Positions 41,129 through 48,929 of a stretch of DNA of 64,000 bases are shown here, in pieces (position 1 is the stretch's first letter; every line of letters starts with the position of its first letter). The notes beneath the pieces were generated by a model. The model saw nothing but the letters and a program-made list of their open reading frames with translations. It made no database searches and had not been told where the DNA came from. Both the position numbers and the translations under genes were made by a program. This stretch comes from Nocardioides sp. T2.26MG-1 (GTDB lineage: Bacteria; Actinomycetota; Actinomycetes; Propionibacteriales; Nocardioidaceae), in the NCBI RefSeq assembly GCF_950101795.1, contig NZ_CATNLZ010000001.1, forward strand, positions 751,382 through 815,381. The letters are read 5' to 3'.

Positions 41129-41890
41129 TCAGGCCGGCCGGGGTCGGCAGCCAGCCGCGACGAACGCCTCGCCCACCAGGAGAGGTACGACGTCGCTCGC
41201 GTCGAGCCCGGCCGCCACCTCGACGTCGCCGGCGAACCCCATCTCGACCAGCTCGCGACCGCTCGCGCAGTCCGGGAGCTCCTCAGCGAGCCGTGGCTCG
41301 ACCGCCCGGAACGCCTGTTCGGCCACGCGGGCCTCCGGGCTGAGCCCGCTCGCGCCCAGGCCGGCCAGCGCAGCGATGACCGCCCCGGCTCCCCAGAGGT
41401 CCTCGACCGCCGGGCGCAGCGTGCCGTCCGGCCAGCGCTCGCCCGCGGCCACCACCGCCACGGTCGCCCCGTCGGGCAGCCACCGCGCGACCGCGGACGC
41501 GTTGCGCAGCGAGGCACCCACGACCCGCACCCCTGCCTCGGCGAGCCCGAACGCGATCGACGACCCGTTCGGCGACGGCAGCACGAGCCGCTCGACCCCG
41601 GCCGCTGCCCGGACCGAGACCGGCGACAGGCTGACCCCGCCCCGCGCGGAGCGTCCGGTCGCCAGCACCGCGTCCCGTTCGGCGGCGTACGCCGCGGCCC
41701 GCTCGTCCTTCCACCGGAACGGGTAGACCGTCATCCCCCGCTCGACCGCGACACTCAACGTCGTGGTGAACGACAGCACATCGACGACCACGGCGACGTC
41801 GGCGCCCTCGGCCATCGCCGCTGCTCCGGTCGCCCCCCACTCCATCCGGACCCGGTACGCCGACTGCGAGTGGGCCCCGATGTGCTGCAT
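41129..41890 (-). CDS. 2-phosphosulfolactate phosphatase family protein (ComB-like)
   Basis: 253 residues. VAVVVDVLSFTTTLSVAVERGMTVYPF, LPSPNGSSIAFGLAEAG and AGERWPDGTLRPAVEDLWGAGAVI are characteristic of ComB, which removes phosphate from 2-phosphosulfolactate in coenzyme M synthesis in methanogens. In actinobacteria the true substrate is uncertain, since no other coenzyme M gene is here. ATG 41890 follows a TAGGTT -10 by 7 bases. Confidence 0.88.
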   Translation of the reverse strand: MQHIGAHSQSAYRVRMEWGATGAAAMAEGADVAVVVDVLSFTTTLSVAVERGMTVYPFRWKDERAAAYAAERDAVLATGRSARGGVSLSPVSVRAAAGVERLVLPSPNGSSIAFGLAEAGVRVVGASLRNASAVARWLPDGATVAVVAAGERWPDGTLRPAVEDLWGAGAVIAALAGLGASGLSPEARVAEQAFRAVEPRLAEELPDCASGRELVEMGFAGDVEVAAGLDASDVVPLLVGEAFVAAGCRPRPA

Positions 41891-41897
41891 GGGAGGG

Positions 41898-41903
41898 AAC
41901 CTA
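41898..41903 (-). promoter_or_regulatory. -10 box of a leaderless promoter for the ComB-like gene
   Basis: On the minus strand TAGGTT is followed by 7 bases and the ATG at 41890. Confidence 0.5.
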
Positions 41904-42153
41904 ACCGCTCGGCGCCCGGCCCGCGCCGTGTGCTTCGGCTTGCGGGCCGCCGTGTGGTTGCGGTGGCCGGCAGCAAGGCGGGTACGGCGGGCGTCTGGTC
42001 GCGGCCGCCTCCCGGCTTCGCGGTCGCTACCTGCAGTGCGGTCTCTGGGTTGAGCCTGCGTCATCCCAGCGACCGCACCCGGCCACACGGCCCGCACCCA
42101 AGCGCCGACCGCAACCACCCCGTCGGATGGCCAAGCCCAGAGCGATCCCGCGG

Positions 42154-44103
42154 CTACCAGATGCGGACCCGGTCCGCCCGGTCGAGCCACAGCCCGTCCC
42201 CGGGCGAGGTGCCGAACACCTCGTGGAACTCGTCGAGGTTGCGCACGATGTTCGCGCGGAACTCCGGCGGGCTGTGCGGGTCGATCGTGAGGTACTGCTG
42301 CTCCTGCTCCTTGCGCCGCTTGGTGCGCCAGCAGTACGCCCAGTTCATGAACAGTCGCTGCCGCTCCTCGGCGGAGGCCGAGCCGCCGCGGGCGATGAGG
42401 AACGCGGTGTGGCCGATCGTGAGGCCGCCGAGATCGCCGATGTTCTCGCCGACGGTGAGCGCGCCGTTGACGTGCTCGCCCGGCAGGGTGCGGGGCTCGA
42501 ACGCGTCGTACTGCTCGATGAGCGCCTTGGACTTCACCTCGAACGCGGCCTTGTCGTCCGGCGTCCACCAGTCGTTGAGGTTGCCGGCGCCGTCGTACTG
42601 CGCGCCCTGGTCGTCGAAGCCGTGGCCGATCTCGTGGCCGATGACCGCGCCGATGCCGCCGTAGTTCTCGGCCTCCTCGGCGTCGGGGGAGAAGAACGGC
42701 TTCTGCAGGATCCCGGCGGGGAAGCAGATCTCGTTGGTGCCGGGGTTGTAGTAGGCGTTGACGGTCTGCGGCAGCATGAACCACTCGTCGCGGTCGACCG
42801 GTGAGCCGATCTTGGCGAGCTGGCGGTCGGTCTCGAACGCCGACGCGGCGGCGACGTTGCCGAGCAGGTCGTCGCGGGTGACCCGCAGCGCCGAGTAGTC
42901 GCGGAACTTCTCGGGGTAGCCGATCTTGGGCCGGAACGTGTCGAGCTTGTCGTAGGCCCGCTGCTTGGTCTCTTCGGTCATCCAGTCGAGCTTCTCGATG
43001 GAGACGCGGTACGCCGCGAGCAGGTTGGCGACCAGGTCGTCCATCATCGCCTTCGCGCGGGGCGGGAAGTGGCGCTCGACGTACTGCTTGCCGACCGCCT
43101 CGCCGATCGCGCCCTCGACCAGGGCCACCCCGCGCTTCCAGCGAGCTCGCAGCTCGGGGGTGCCGTTGAGCGTGCGGCCGTAGAAGTCGAAGTTGGTCTC
43201 GACGAAGTCGTCGGTGAGGTAGGCGGCGACGGAGCGCAGCACGTGCGAGAGCAGCCACTCGCGCCAGTCGTCGAGGGGCACCTCCTCGAGCACCGTCGAG
43301 AGGTGGGCGAAGTACGACGGCTGCCGCACGCACACCTCGGCGAGCGTCGCGTCGCTGCCGCCGAGGTTGGTGATGTAGGCGTCCCAGTCGAACGCCGGAC
43401 AGAGCTCGACCAGGTCGGCCTTGGTCATCAGGTTGTAGGTCTTCTGGACGTCGCGGGTCTCCGCGCGCTCCCAGTGGCCGGCCGCCAGACGGGTGTCGAT
43501 CGCCAGCACGGTCGCGGCCGCCGCCGCGGGGTCGGGGTGCTCGCCCAGGCCGAGCAGGGTGGTGAGGTAGGCGACGTACTTGTCGCGGATCTCGGCGAAC
43601 TTGTCGTCGCGGTAGTAGGACTCGTCGGGCAGCCCGAGGCCGCCCTGCACCAGGTTGAACAGGTAGCGGTCGGAGTCCTTGCTGTCGGTGTCGACGTAGG
43701 ACCCGAACAGCCCGTGCCCGCCGATCCGCTCGAACTCGCCGAGGAACGCCGCCAGGTCGCGGATGTCGCGCAGCGCGCCGACGGCGGCGATCAGCGGCCG
43801 CACCGGCTCCAGGCCGTGCCGCTCGATCGTGGCGGTGTCCATGAACGACGCGAACAGGTCCCCGATCTTGTGGGCGTCCTCGTCCACGTCCTCGCCGGCC
43901 TCGACCTTGCGGGCGAGGTCCTCGATGATCGCGTGGACCTGCTCCTCCGCGACGTCGGCGAGTTGCACGAACGGCCCCCAGCTCGACCGGTCGGCGGGGA
44001 TCTCGGTCTCGTCGAGCCAGCGCCCGTTGACGTGACCGAAGAGGTCGTCCTGGGGCCGGATCTCGGGGTTCATGCCCGCGCGGGCGTCGTCGAGGATGCT
44101 CAC
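42154..44103 (-). CDS. M13 family zinc metallopeptidase (neprilysin/PepO-like)
   Basis: 649 residues. Zinc-site motifs HEIGHGFDDQG (HExxH) and ENIGDLGGLTIG (third ligand Glu and Asp) are intact, with VNAYYNPGTNEICFPAGIL, the substrate-binding stretch, upstream and CWRTKRRKEQ downstream. There is no signal peptide or membrane anchor, so it is probably a cytosolic oligopeptidase like PepO. GTG 44103 (VSILDDARAG) is chosen because it lies 7 bases after TACTGT and the conserved part starts soon after. Confidence 0.94.
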   Translation of the reverse strand: MSILDDARAGMNPEIRPQDDLFGHVNGRWLDETEIPADRSSWGPFVQLADVAEEQVHAIIEDLARKVEAGEDVDEDAHKIGDLFASFMDTATIERHGLEPVRPLIAAVGALRDIRDLAAFLGEFERIGGHGLFGSYVDTDSKDSDRYLFNLVQGGLGLPDESYYRDDKFAEIRDKYVAYLTTLLGLGEHPDPAAAAATVLAIDTRLAAGHWERAETRDVQKTYNLMTKADLVELCPAFDWDAYITNLGGSDATLAEVCVRQPSYFAHLSTVLEEVPLDDWREWLLSHVLRSVAAYLTDDFVETNFDFYGRTLNGTPELRARWKRGVALVEGAIGEAVGKQYVERHFPPRAKAMMDDLVANLLAAYRVSIEKLDWMTEETKQRAYDKLDTFRPKIGYPEKFRDYSALRVTRDDLLGNVAAASAFETDRQLAKIGSPVDRDEWFMLPQTVNAYYNPGTNEICFPAGILQKPFFSPDAEEAENYGGIGAVIGHEIGHGFDDQGAQYDGAGNLNDWWTPDDKAAFEVKSKALIEQYDAFEPRTLPGEHVNGALTVGENIGDLGGLTIGHTAFLIARGGSASAEERQRLFMNWAYCWRTKRRKEQEQQYLTIDPHSPPEFRANIVRNLDEFHEVFGTSPGDGLWLDRADRVRIW

Positions 44104-44110
44104 GGCGACG

Positions 44111-44116
44111 ACAGTA
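44111..44116 (-). promoter_or_regulatory. -10 box of a leaderless promoter for the M13 peptidase gene
   Basis: On the minus strand TACTGT is followed by 7 bases and GTG 44103. Confidence 0.5.
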
Positions 44117-44194
44117 GCCGGGGAAGCCGACCGGCACGTCACCACTTCGCGCAGGGCGAACGGTCCGGGCGGAACGGTCCCGGGCGGCCCGGGG

Positions 44195-44262
44195 GTCGTC
44201 GAGACACCAGGAATGGCTGCCCCGGGGCCCGGGCCACAACCACTTCTGGTGCCTCGACGGGA
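44195..44262. repeat. REP-like inverted repeat, family A copy 2
   Basis: Left arm GTCGTCGAGACACCAGGAATGG and right arm CCACTTCTGGTGCCTCGACGG are near-complementary, around a GC-rich centre (CCCCGGGGCCCGGG). The arm core matches the copy at 9373-9442. Confidence 0.75.
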
Positions 44263-44274
44263 GACGGCCGGCGG

Positions 44275-45237
44275 CTAGCGCACCCGCAGCACCGACTTGC
44301 CGAGCGTGCGGCGCTCGTCCATGTCGACGAGCGCCCGGGCGACGTCGTCGAGGTCGTACGTCGCACCGATCGGCGGCTTGACCACGCCGGACTCCAGCAT
44401 CGGCAGCAGCGCGGCCCACTGCTGCTGCATGTAGCCCGGACGCATCATCGCGTAGGCGCCCCAGCCGACGCCGCGGACGTCGACGTTGTTGAGCAGCAAC
44501 CGGTTCACCTTCACCTCCGGGATGCCCTGGCCCGCGGCGAAGCCGACCACCAGCAGCCGGCCCTGAGCGGCCAGGCAGCGCAGCGAGTCGGTGAACGCCG
44601 AGCCGCCCACGACGTCGACGACCACGTCGACGCCCTGGCCGCCGGTGAGGCCCATCACCGCGTCCTTGAACCCCTCGAGAAGCACCGCCTCGTCGGCCCC
44701 GGCGGCTCGGGCCACCGCGGCCTTCTCCTCGGTGCTGACCACGGCGATGGTGCGCGCGCCGTACCCCTTGGCGACCTGGATCGACGCCGTGCCGACGCCG
44801 CCGGCGGCGCCGTGGACGAGCACGGTCTCCCCGGCCTTCAGGCCCCCGCGCTCGGCGAGCGCGAACTGCGCGGTGAGGTAGTTCATCGGCAGCGCCGCGC
44901 CCTCCTCGAAGGACACGTGGTCGGGCAGCGCGAACGTGAACATCGCCGGGTTGGCGACCAGCTCGGCGGCGCCGCCGTACCCGTTCACGCCCGCCACCCG
45001 CTGGCCGGGCTCGAACGGACCGCCGCTGACCACCGTGCCGGCGAAGTCGACGCCGAGCGTGAACGGCACCTCGGGCTTGAGCTGGTACTCCCCCTTGCTC
45101 AGCAGCAGGTCGGGGAAGGAGATCCCGACCGCGTGCACCTCGACCAGCACGTCGTCGGGGCCGGGGGTCGGCTCGGGTACGTCGCGCACGGCGACGTCGG
45201 CGGGTCCGGTGGTCTCCAGCACTCGGGCGGCTCGCAT
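44275..45237 (-). CDS. NADPH:quinone oxidoreductase (zinc-free MDR family)
   Basis: 320 residues of the zeta-crystallin/QOR type. VLVEVHAVGISFPDLLLSKGEYQ, PFTLGVDFAGTVV, GLKAGETVLVHGAAGGVGTASIQVAK (nucleotide-binding AAGGVG) and DVVVDVVGGSAF are present. It lacks the catalytic and structural zinc ligands. It reduces quinones or enoyl substrates with NADPH. TACGGT lies 6 bases before ATG 45237, a leaderless promoter. Confidence 0.92.
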   Translation of the reverse strand: MRAARVLETTGPADVAVRDVPEPTPGPDDVLVEVHAVGISFPDLLLSKGEYQLKPEVPFTLGVDFAGTVVSGGPFEPGQRVAGVNGYGGAAELVANPAMFTFALPDHVSFEEGAALPMNYLTAQFALAERGGLKAGETVLVHGAAGGVGTASIQVAKGYGARTIAVVSTEEKAAVARAAGADEAVLLEGFKDAVMGLTGGQGVDVVVDVVGGSAFTDSLRCLAAQGRLLVVGFAAGQGIPEVKVNRLLLNNVDVRGVGWGAYAMMRPGYMQQQWAALLPMLESGVVKPPIGATYDLDDVARALVDMDERRTLGKSVLRVR

Positions 45238-45243
45238 GCGCCG

Positions 45244-45249
45244 ACCGTA
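45244..45249 (-). promoter_or_regulatory. -10 box of a leaderless promoter for the quinone oxidoreductase gene
   Basis: On the minus strand TACGGT is followed by 6 bases and the ATG at 45237. Confidence 0.6.
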
Positions 45250-45261
45250 GCGGGCCGCGAC

Positions 45262-46488
45262 TCAGCCCGGACGGACCAGGCGGTTCATCTCGAAGTGCAT
45301 CGGGTCGGTGTAGGCCCAGTCGCCGCCCCAGGTGAAGCCCCAGTACTTGAAGATCTCCACGACGCGGCGGTCGATCTCGCCGGCGGTGCCGCGCTGGTTG
45401 CCCGGCACGTTCAGGTCGAGCGCGAGCCCGAACGCGTGGTTGGAGAGCTTCGTCGAGCCCGCGATGAAGCGCGGGTAGTAGCAGCCGGCGTACTCGCCGG
45501 GGTGGATCCTGTCGGCCAGACCCTCGCGTTGGACCTGCGCGAGCGCGGCCTTCAGCTGCGGGTACATCAGCCGGTTGCAGGTGACGTTCCCCAGGATCGG
45601 CACCGCCTCGGTGGCGATGTGCGCCGCGACCCAGCCGGGGTCGGGGGCGATGTGGCCGCCACTGAGCACGGTGTAGCGGAAGATGCCGACCGCGTCGGCG
45701 ATGGTGCCGGCCACGATCGCGGTCTGCCGCACGTCCGTGTCGAGGCCGTTGCGGGCCACGGCGTCGGTCATCTGCACCGAGGCGTCGCTGCCGCGCAGAA
45801 TCCGCTCGATCGGCTTGCGCAGTGTGATCGGCGCGGTGGTGCCGGTGCGGATCAGCAGCGCGTTGCCCTCGGTCATGTCGAGGTCGGGGACCCAGGTCTC
45901 GTTGACCACCGCGTCGACGAGCCACGACTGCTGGGCGTAGGCGCCCACGTGCACCCGCGGCGCGTCCTGGGCGCTGCCGAGGCGCAGGAACCCGTCGTCG
46001 TCGATCGGGGCCCGCTTCTCCAGCGCCGGGCGGAGCGCGAGCTCGCCGCCGGAGACCCGGTCCCACACGTCGTCGGTCTTGGCGCTGTCGCTGTTGGTGA
46101 CGTAGTTGCGGTACGTCGCCGGGTCGACCGCGGCGACGCTGAGGGACTGGTTCTCGATCAGCACCTGGACCAGCGAGATCTGCTCGACATCGACGACGCC
46201 GGGCAGCCGCTCGATCGCCCGGACCCGCGCGGGGGCGATCGTCTTCGACCCGTTGGCGACGATGTCGGGTGGCGAGATGAGGCCGGTCCGCCGCCCCGGC
46301 CTCTCGACCGCATGAGCGGGGTCGAGCGCCGGCTCGGCCGTCTGGCCGCCGGCCGCGGCCGTCGCGCTCGAGGAACCGCTCGGCTGGGGGGCGCCGGCGT
46401 CCGAGGAGCCGTTGCACGCCGTGGTCAGCGCGCCGAGGGACAGCACGAGACCCAGCACCGCCGTACCCCGCGCGCGCCCGAGTGCCAT
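45262..46488 (-). CDS. M15 family metallopeptidase-like lipoprotein (VanY/D-Ala-D-Ala carboxypeptidase fold)
   Basis: 408 residues. The signal peptide ends in a lipobox (LGALTTACNG), giving a membrane-anchored extracytoplasmic protein. The C-terminal domain has STKLSNHAFGLALDLN (zinc His and Asp of M15) and YTDPMHFEM (second His), with a WGFTWGGDW turn. It likely cuts peptidoglycan stem peptides. The 200 residues between anchor and catalytic domain are not recognised. Confidence 0.87.
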   Translation of the reverse strand: MALGRARGTAVLGLVLSLGALTTACNGSSDAGAPQPSGSSSATAAAGGQTAEPALDPAHAVERPGRRTGLISPPDIVANGSKTIAPARVRAIERLPGVVDVEQISLVQVLIENQSLSVAAVDPATYRNYVTNSDSAKTDDVWDRVSGGELALRPALEKRAPIDDDGFLRLGSAQDAPRVHVGAYAQQSWLVDAVVNETWVPDLDMTEGNALLIRTGTTAPITLRKPIERILRGSDASVQMTDAVARNGLDTDVRQTAIVAGTIADAVGIFRYTVLSGGHIAPDPGWVAAHIATEAVPILGNVTCNRLMYPQLKAALAQVQREGLADRIHPGEYAGCYYPRFIAGSTKLSNHAFGLALDLNVPGNQRGTAGEIDRRVVEIFKYWGFTWGGDWAYTDPMHFEMNRLVRPG

Positions 46489-46519
46489 GACATCCCTCCC
46501 CGGGAGCCAGGGTACGACG

Positions 46520-46951
46520 TCAGTCCGCGCTGCCGGTCCGGTCGCGCAGACCGGAGACCTCGTAGCACTGCTCGTCGTCGATCGTGTCCTGACGGGGGTC
46601 GATGCTGACCGACCGGAGCGCCCCGTCGTCGTCCCGCTCGACCTCGACGACGGCGTCCGGCCCGGCCCGCTCGATCAGCTGCTCGAGGTCGGCGATCGTC
46701 GGCACGTCCTGGAGCCGTGGCCTCGGGGTGCGCCCGACCGGCTCGACCTTCGCCACCTCACCGTCCTCGACCCACACCCGGAAGGACCCGATCAGGCTCC
46801 GCTCGCCGCAGCTGGAGGTGAGGTCGAAGGAGTACGCCGCCGGCAGCTCGGCCCGCTGCGTCCCACCCGCCCGTGCGGCTGGCTCCGATCCGTCGCCGCA
46901 CCCGGCCGCGAGGACCGGCACCACGGCCAGCAGACAGAGCAGTCGCCTCAT
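46520..46951 (-). CDS. DUF6174-like lipoprotein
   Basis: 143 residues. A short signal peptide ends LAAGCGDG (lipobox Cys). The mature part fits the DUF6174 pattern: AYSFDLTSSCGERSLIGSFRVWVEDGEVAKVEPV, TIADLEQLIERAGPDAVVEVERDDDGALRSVSIDP, and a final Cys in DDEQCYEVSG that may pair with that in SSCGE. Function unknown. It is divergent from purU and downstream of nothing obvious. Confidence 0.8.
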   Translation of the reverse strand: MRRLLCLLAVVPVLAAGCGDGSEPAARAGGTQRAELPAAYSFDLTSSCGERSLIGSFRVWVEDGEVAKVEPVGRTPRPRLQDVPTIADLEQLIERAGPDAVVEVERDDDGALRSVSIDPRQDTIDDEQCYEVSGLRDRTGSAD

Positions 46952-47001
46952 GCCCGATCGGACGTCGGCGCCCGCCCGCGGGTTCCGCGCGTGGCCGATG
47001 G

Positions 47002-47007
47002 GAGACT
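47002..47007 (+). promoter_or_regulatory. Weak -10 box of a leaderless promoter for purU
   Basis: GAGACT (first base G instead of T) is followed by 6 bases and the GTG at 47014. Confidence 0.4.
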
Positions 47008-47013
47008 GGTGCC

Positions 47014-47862
47014 GTGTCCGAGTTCGTGCTGATCCTCTCCTGCCCCGACCGCCCCGGCATCGTGCACGCCGTCACCGGCTTCCTGGTCGAGCGCGGGGCG
47101 AACATCACCGAGAGCCAGCAGTTCGGCGACCCCCTCAGCGGCCGGTTCTTCATGCGGATCGCGGTCGACGTCCCCGGCACGGTCGACGAGGCGACGCTGC
47201 GCGCGGAGTTCGCGCCGGTGGCGGAGACGTTCGAGATGCGCTTCGAGGTCCGCGACGCGGCCGCGCCGTACCGGACCGTGATCATGGTGTCCAAGGACCT
47301 GCACTGCCTCAACGACCTGCTGTTCCGCGCGAGCACCGGCGCCCTCGGCATCGAGGTCGCGGCCGTCGTGTCCAACCACCCGGACGCCGCGCCGATGGCC
47401 GCGTCGTACGGCGTGCCCTTCCACCACGTCCCGGTCACCCCGGGCACCAAGGCACAGGCGGAGGCGCGGCTGCTCGAGCTCGTCGCCGAGCTCGACGTGC
47501 ACCTGGTGGTGCTCGCGCGCTACATGCAGATCCTCTCCGACGAGCTCTGCCGGGCGCTCGACGGCCGGGCGATCAACATCCACCACTCGTTCCTGCCGAG
47601 CTTCAAGGGCGCCCGGCCCTACCACCAGGCGTTCGACCGCGGCGTCAAGCTCGTGGGCGCCACCGCCCACTACGTCACCGGCGACCTCGACGAGGGGCCG
47701 ATCATCGAGCAGGACGTGATGCGCGTCGACCACGGCTACAGCCAGGCGCAGCTGGTCTCCGCCGGCCGCGACGTCGAGTCGCAGGTGCTGTCCCGCGCGG
47801 TCCGCTGGCACGCCGAGTCGCGGGTGCTGCTCAACGGCCACCGCACCGTCGTCTTCCGCTGA
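47014..47862 (+). CDS. purU: Formyltetrahydrofolate deformylase
   Basis: It hydrolyses 10-formyl-THF to formate and THF, balancing one-carbon pools and feeding PurT. 282 residues: an N-terminal ACT domain (SEFVLILSCPDRPGIVHAVTGFLVERG), then a formyltransferase-like catalytic domain with INIHHSFLPSFKGARPYHQA and TGDLDEGPIIEQD. GTG 47014 is chosen since the ACT domain begins at once and it lies 6 bases after a -10-like box. Confidence 0.95.
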   Translation: MSEFVLILSCPDRPGIVHAVTGFLVERGANITESQQFGDPLSGRFFMRIAVDVPGTVDEATLRAEFAPVAETFEMRFEVRDAAAPYRTVIMVSKDLHCLNDLLFRASTGALGIEVAAVVSNHPDAAPMAASYGVPFHHVPVTPGTKAQAEARLLELVAELDVHLVVLARYMQILSDELCRALDGRAINIHHSFLPSFKGARPYHQAFDRGVKLVGATAHYVTGDLDEGPIIEQDVMRVDHGYSQAQLVSAGRDVESQVLSRAVRWHAESRVLLNGHRTVVFR

Positions 47863-47863
47863 C

Positions 47864-47894
47864 TCGGCGCTCCGCGCACGTGCGGATGCGCCGA
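47864..47894. terminator. Hairpin after purU
   Basis: TCGGCGC and GCGCCGA pair outside TCCGC / GCGGA with a one-base bulge and a GCACGT loop, starting two bases after the purU stop, between convergent genes. Confidence 0.5.
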
Positions 47895-47902
47895 CTCGCG
47901 GG

Positions 47903-48079
47903 TCAGGCGGACCAGCGGATGGCCTCGACGGCCAGGTCGGCGGGCGGGTAGACCCCGGCCAGCTCGGGCCGGCGCTCCATCAGCTCGACCAGATCGCGGG
48001 CCCGGGCGGCCGCGCGAGCCTCCTTCACGACGGACGTCGGTGCTGGTGTGGCGCGGGGGGGGCGGGTCGTCGTGACCAT
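47903..48079 (-). CDS. Small protein of unknown function, tandem paralog A (58 residues)
   Basis: From ATG 48079 the product begins MVTTTRPPRATPAPTSVVKE and ends RDLVELMERRPELAGVYPPA then DLAVEAIRWSA. The N-terminus is Thr/Pro/Arg-rich, probably disordered, and the C-terminal 30 residues look helical. Its neighbour at 48169-48354 has the same plan and shares the pattern LV.L..RRP.L.GVY.PAD.AVEAIRWS, so the two arose by duplication. That conservation across different N-termini is the main argument that it is translated. Confidence 0.7.
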   Translation of the reverse strand: MVTTTRPPRATPAPTSVVKEARAAARARDLVELMERRPELAGVYPPADLAVEAIRWSA

Positions 48080-48168
48080 CGGTCCGCGTCCTCCCTCGTT
48101 CGGCTTGTCGAAGGCCTAAGTCTAGCCAACCCGTCGCCGGACGCCTCCCGGGCCCGCCGAGAGTGGGC

Positions 48169-48354
48169 TCAGACGGACCAGCGGATCGCCTCGACGGCGA
48201 CGTCGGCGGGCTTGTAGACGCCGACCAGGTCGGGCCGGCGGGCCAGCAGGTCGACGAGGTCCTGGGGTCGTACGGCGACTCGCGCCTTGCGGGTCGCGGC
48301 GGCCGGCGCCCGTCGGGTGGTGTGGCGCTGCGGTACCGCGAATGACGTGGTCAT
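48169..48354 (-). CDS. Small protein of unknown function, tandem paralog B (61 residues)
   Basis: ATG 48354 follows a strong GGAGGGGGAG ribosome site. The product has a basic N-terminus (RHTTRRAPAAATRKARVAV) and the shared C-terminal module, QDLVDLLARRPDLVGVYKPA followed by DVAVEAIRWSV. It lies 89 bp upstream of paralog A on the same strand. No signal or membrane segment is present. I recognise no family; the conserved WS end and GVYxPAD turn suggest a protein-binding helix pair. Confidence 0.75.
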   Translation of the reverse strand: MTTSFAVPQRHTTRRAPAAATRKARVAVRPQDLVDLLARRPDLVGVYKPADVAVEAIRWSV

Positions 48355-48453
48355 GTCTCCCCCTCCGGGTGCGAGTCCCCCACGGGGCTCCATACCCCTT
48401 CACATCGGCGGCACTCGACCGGTCATGAGGCTTGCGGGCCGGCGATCCGCCCG

Positions 48454-48459
48454 TACCGT
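48454..48459 (+). promoter_or_regulatory. -10 box of a possible leaderless promoter for the VOC gene
   Basis: TACCGT is followed by 7 bases and the GTG at 48467. Because those bases read AGGGGAG, a Shine-Dalgarno for a leadered transcript is equally possible. Confidence 0.4.
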
Positions 48460-48466
48460 AGGGGAG

Positions 48467-48919
48467 GTGAGCGCGAGCCACCCCGTCGTCGCCCAGACCG
48501 TCCTCGACTGCCCCCGACCCCGGGTGCTCGCGGAGTTCTACCGCGAGCTGCTCGGCTACGCCTACCGCCCCGGCGACGAGACGCCGCCGGCCGGCGAGCC
48601 GGACCCCCGGGGCGAGGACTGGCTGGTGATCCGCCCAGAGCGCGACGCCCCGGCCGCCGGCCGCGGCCTGGCCTTCCAGGCCAACGCCGCGTACGCCGCA
48701 CCCGTGTGGACCCCCGGCCCCGATCGGCCCGGCGACCAGCAGATGATGCTGCACCTCGACCTGACGGTGCCCGACGTCGCGAGCCTCGAGGCCCAGCGCG
48801 CCCGGGTCCTCGCGCTCGGCGGCACCGAGCTCTACGACCGCAGTGACGACGAGGACGAGCCGCTCTACGTCTTCGCCGACCCGGCCGGACACCCGTTCTG
48901 CATCTTCGTGGCCGGCTAG
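48467..48919 (+). CDS. VOC family protein (glyoxalase-like)
   Basis: 150 residues, single VOC unit: VVAQTVLDCPRPRVLAEFYRELLGYAY, then MMLHLDLTVPDVASLEAQRARVLALGG and YVFADPAGHPFCIF. This is the Glyoxalase_6-like type common in actinobacteria; the substrate is unknown. The GTG start 48467 is used because the first conserved strand follows within seven residues. It is convergent with the MFS gene. Confidence 0.87.
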   Translation: MSASHPVVAQTVLDCPRPRVLAEFYRELLGYAYRPGDETPPAGEPDPRGEDWLVIRPERDAPAAGRGLAFQANAAYAAPVWTPGPDRPGDQQMMLHLDLTVPDVASLEAQRARVLALGGTELYDRSDDEDEPLYVFADPAGHPFCIFVAG

Positions 48920-48929
48920 ACCCGCGGAG

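Noticed and set aside
41145..46417. A minus-strand open reading frame of over 1700 codons
   Set aside because: It only appears open because of the high GC content. Its translation is Arg/Pro/Gly-rich over the M13, quinone oxidoreductase and M15 genes, and its one real part is the ComB-like gene at 41129-41890.
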